Positions 15,594 through 17,110 of a stretch of 17,110 nucleotides of DNA are shown here, piece after piece. How positions within the stretch are numbered: position 1 is the first letter of the stretch; the number at the start of each line of letters is the position of its first letter. Source of the DNA: JAUIET01 sp045105115 (GTDB taxonomy: Bacteria > Pseudomonadota > Gammaproteobacteria > Pseudomonadales > JAUIET01); assembly GCA_045105115.1 (NCBI GenBank), contig JBGCDE010000213.1, positions 1-17,110 on the forward strand, read 5' to 3'. The position numbers and the translations under genes are program-made. The notes under the pieces are model-generated. The model made no database searches, had not been told where the DNA came from, and was given only the letters and a program-made list of their open reading frames with translations.

Positions 15594-16633
15594 GTATTGG
15601 GAAAGTGACCTTGCAAAAAAACTACCTGCCCGCACGGCCTACCTTGCTCGTATTGTCGCTGCTTTTGCCGCTTGTTTTGCTGCTGGCGATTGCACTGGGT
15701 GCCGTGTCGTTGCCGCTTGCGGATACGTTCTCCGCTTTGTTTGGTGCATCCACTGATGCACAAACCCAGGCTATAGTGACAAGAATTCGATTACCGCGTG
15801 CTTTGCTCGCTGCCCTTGTGGGCGCGCTGCTAGGAATCAGTGGCGCAGCTACACAGGGTTTGTTCAGAAATCCACTGGCAGACCCATCACTGATAGGTGT
15901 TACTGGAGGCGCTGTATTCGGTGCCAGCCTCGCCATTGTTCTGGGTGGTTCTTATATGGCAGGCTTTATTGGTATGTCTGCAGTGGCTTTTGGTGCGTTT
16001 CTGGGCGGCGGTTTGGCGGTGATTCTGGTCTATCGATTGGCAACCACCGTGCAAGGCACCTCGGTGACGACCATGTTGCTGGCCGGTATCGCAATTACCG
16101 CCTTGGCCGGAAGTTTTTCAAATTTTCTGGAATTTATTGCCAGCAACGAAATGCTTCGCCGCATCAGTTTGTGGAAGATGGGAGGCCTTGATGGTGCCAC
16201 CACAACGCGGGTCTGGATTGCTGTCATAGTGTGTGCGCTTACCTTGGGCTTACTACCACGCTTCGCAGAAGCACTGAATGCGCTGCTGTTGGGCGAGTCA
16301 GAGGCCAGACACCTCGGCATTGATGTGGCGCAGGTCAAGCGCGGGCTAATCTTGCTGGTCGCCGCTGCGGTAGGTACCAGCGTAGCGCTGGCGGGTACGA
16401 TTGCGTTTGTTGGTTTGATAGTGCCACACATCATGCGCTTGATTATTGGGCCTGATCATCGGCATCTGTTAATGGCATCTGCTTTGGCGGGGGCGACTTT
16501 GCTGCCGGTTGCCGATACGTTCGCTCGCCTGGTTTTAGCACCAACTGAATTACCAGTGGGAATGATTACGGCGGCGATTGGCGCGCCGTTCTTCATTATA
16601 TTGCTGAGAAATAGGCCACATCATGGCCGTTGA
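15590..16633 (+). CDS. btuC: Corrinoid ABC transporter permease (BtuC/FecCD family)
   Basis: A 347-residue inner-membrane permease of the FecCD/BtuC family, about ten membrane helices by inspection. Family marks seen: RIRLPRALLAALVGALLGISG (residues 65-85, split by turns); QGLFRNPLADPSLIGVTGGA (89-108); WKMGGL (195-200); a coupling segment LLLGESEARHLGI (232-244) that should contact the ATPase; and GTIAFVGLIVPHIMRLIIGPDH (269-290). The family moves B12, haem or iron-siderophores through the inner membrane. The riboswitch operon points to corrinoids. Translation starts at a GTG inside the cobQ stop (GTGA, 4-base overlap), so the genes are coupled. Its end overlaps the ATPase gene by 11 bases. 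A periplasmic binding protein (BtuF) is not in the window and may lie downstream. Confidence 0.9.
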   Translation: MSIGKVTLQKNYLPARPTLLVLSLLLPLVLLLAIALGAVSLPLADTFSALFGASTDAQTQAIVTRIRLPRALLAALVGALLGISGAATQGLFRNPLADPSLIGVTGGAVFGASLAIVLGGSYMAGFIGMSAVAFGAFLGGGLAVILVYRLATTVQGTSVTTMLLAGIAITALAGSFSNFLEFIASNEMLRRISLWKMGGLDGATTTRVWIAVIVCALTLGLLPRFAEALNALLLGESEARHLGIDVAQVKRGLILLVAAAVGTSVALAGTIAFVGLIVPHIMRLIIGPDHRHLLMASALAGATLLPVADTFARLVLAPTELPVGMITAAIGAPFFIILLRNRPHHGR

Positions 16634-17110
16634 GGAAAAGCCAATTCTTCGTCTGCAGAATCTACATGCCAGTACGCAAGGCGTAGAACTGATTCGAAAC
16701 GTTAACCTGGATGTTTCCAGTGGCGAGATTCTGGCATTGATTGGACCAAATGGAGCGGGTAAGAGCAGCCTGCTAAAAGCGATAGTTGGTGATATAGAAA
16801 CCGATGCAGGTGAGGTATTTTTCGCAGACCGTTTGCGAGCGTCTTACAAACCGCGAGAACTTGCGCAACAGCTAGCGTATCTTCCACAGAATAGTGAACT
16901 GAACTTCCCATTTGAAACTCTCGATGTGGTATTGATGGGACGAATTCCGCATTCATCCGGTGCGAGTAGAGATTTGCAGATTGCAGAACAAGCCTTGGCG
17001 ATGGTAGATATGGCTCATCTCGCCGATCGGCTCTACACTCGATTATCCGGCGGTGAACGCCAACGCGTGCAGCTGGCCCGTGTGCTGGCGCAAATAGCAT
17101 GCGGCGACGA
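16623..17110 (+). CDS. btuD: Corrinoid ABC transporter ATP-binding protein (BtuD/HmuV-like), 3'-truncated
   Basis: The first 162 residues of an ABC ATPase; the gene runs off the window end. Seen: the Walker A motif GPNGAGKSS (41-49), the Q-loop glutamine in YLPQNSE (86-92), and the ABC signature LSGGERQRVQLARVLAQ (141-157). The Walker B and H-loop lie beyond the edge. The motifs LPQNSELNFPF, VVLMGRIPH and the long signature block resemble the haemin ATPase HmuV more than E. coli BtuD. HmuV-like ATPases are often found with FecCD-type permeases of other substrates, so the B12 operon context decides here. It would power the permease encoded just upstream, whose stop codon it overlaps by 11 bases. 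Haem transport is the main alternative. Confidence 0.85.
   Translation, partial: MAVEEKPILRLQNLHASTQGVELIRNVNLDVSSGEILALIGPNGAGKSSLLKAIVGDIETDAGEVFFADRLRASYKPRELAQQLAYLPQNSELNFPFETLDVVLMGRIPHSSGASRDLQIAEQALAMVDMAHLADRLYTRLSGGERQRVQLARVLAQIACGD

Noticed and set aside
16623..17110. Annotating the ATPase as haem importer HmuV
   Set aside because: The motifs resemble HmuV, but the gene overlaps the permease gene of an operon with btuB, cobO, cobQ and a cobalamin riboswitch, with no haem genes in sight.
1..17110. Mobile elements, defence systems, CRISPR arrays, tRNA or rRNA genes
   Set aside because: No transposase, integrase, regular repeat array, terminal inverted repeats or RNA gene signature was found on either strand. 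All large frames belong to metabolic, transport or modification genes.

Overview
The window looks like a chromosome segment of an aerobic Gram-negative proteobacterium, most likely a marine gammaproteobacterium. The reasons are two TonB-dependent outer-membrane receptors, an outer-membrane-type lipoprotein, a B12 salvage operon behind a cobalamin riboswitch, TPR-sulfotransferase and aspartyl-hydroxylase genes typical of TonB-receptor-rich marine and sphingomonad-like genomes, and an M24 protein resembling the DMSP lyase DddP. GC content looks close to one half by eye. Taxonomy is inferred from gene content only. No rRNA, tRNA, CRISPR array, insertion sequence, integrase or att site was seen.

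Region 1 (1-6346): the 3' part of a large TonB-dependent receptor, closed by a strong rho-independent terminator. It is followed by a TPR-sulfotransferase gene coupled by a one-base overlap to a small second sulfotransferase gene. A convergent gene for a 2-oxoglutarate/Fe(II) aspartyl/asparaginyl beta-hydroxylase-family protein comes next. Receptor, sulfotransferases and hydroxylase may form a system that modifies a surface protein or peptide. That is inference.

Region 2 (6347-9685): a class II aldolase/adducin-family gene coupled (TAATG) to an M24-family gene. The product of the latter carries the metal ligands and the extra aspartate expected of DddP, which cleaves dimethylsulfoniopropionate to dimethyl sulfide and acrylate. 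A convergent hydroxymethylglutaryl-CoA lyase gene follows.

Region 3 (9686-11179): a lipoprotein with an alpha/beta-hydrolase domain, transcribed divergently from the lyase gene, with a perfect TATAAT and small palindromes in the shared intergenic space.

Region 4 (11180-17110): a 402-base non-coding stretch with a good sigma70-type promoter and a cobalamin riboswitch, then a tightly packed corrinoid operon: btuB (outer-membrane receptor), cobO/btuR (adenosyltransferase), cobQ (cobyric acid synthase), a BtuC/FecCD permease, and a BtuD/HmuV-like ATPase cut by the window edge. Together these import corrinoids, adenosylate them and complete the amidation to cobyric acid. The riboswitch probably shuts the operon down when B12 is plentiful.
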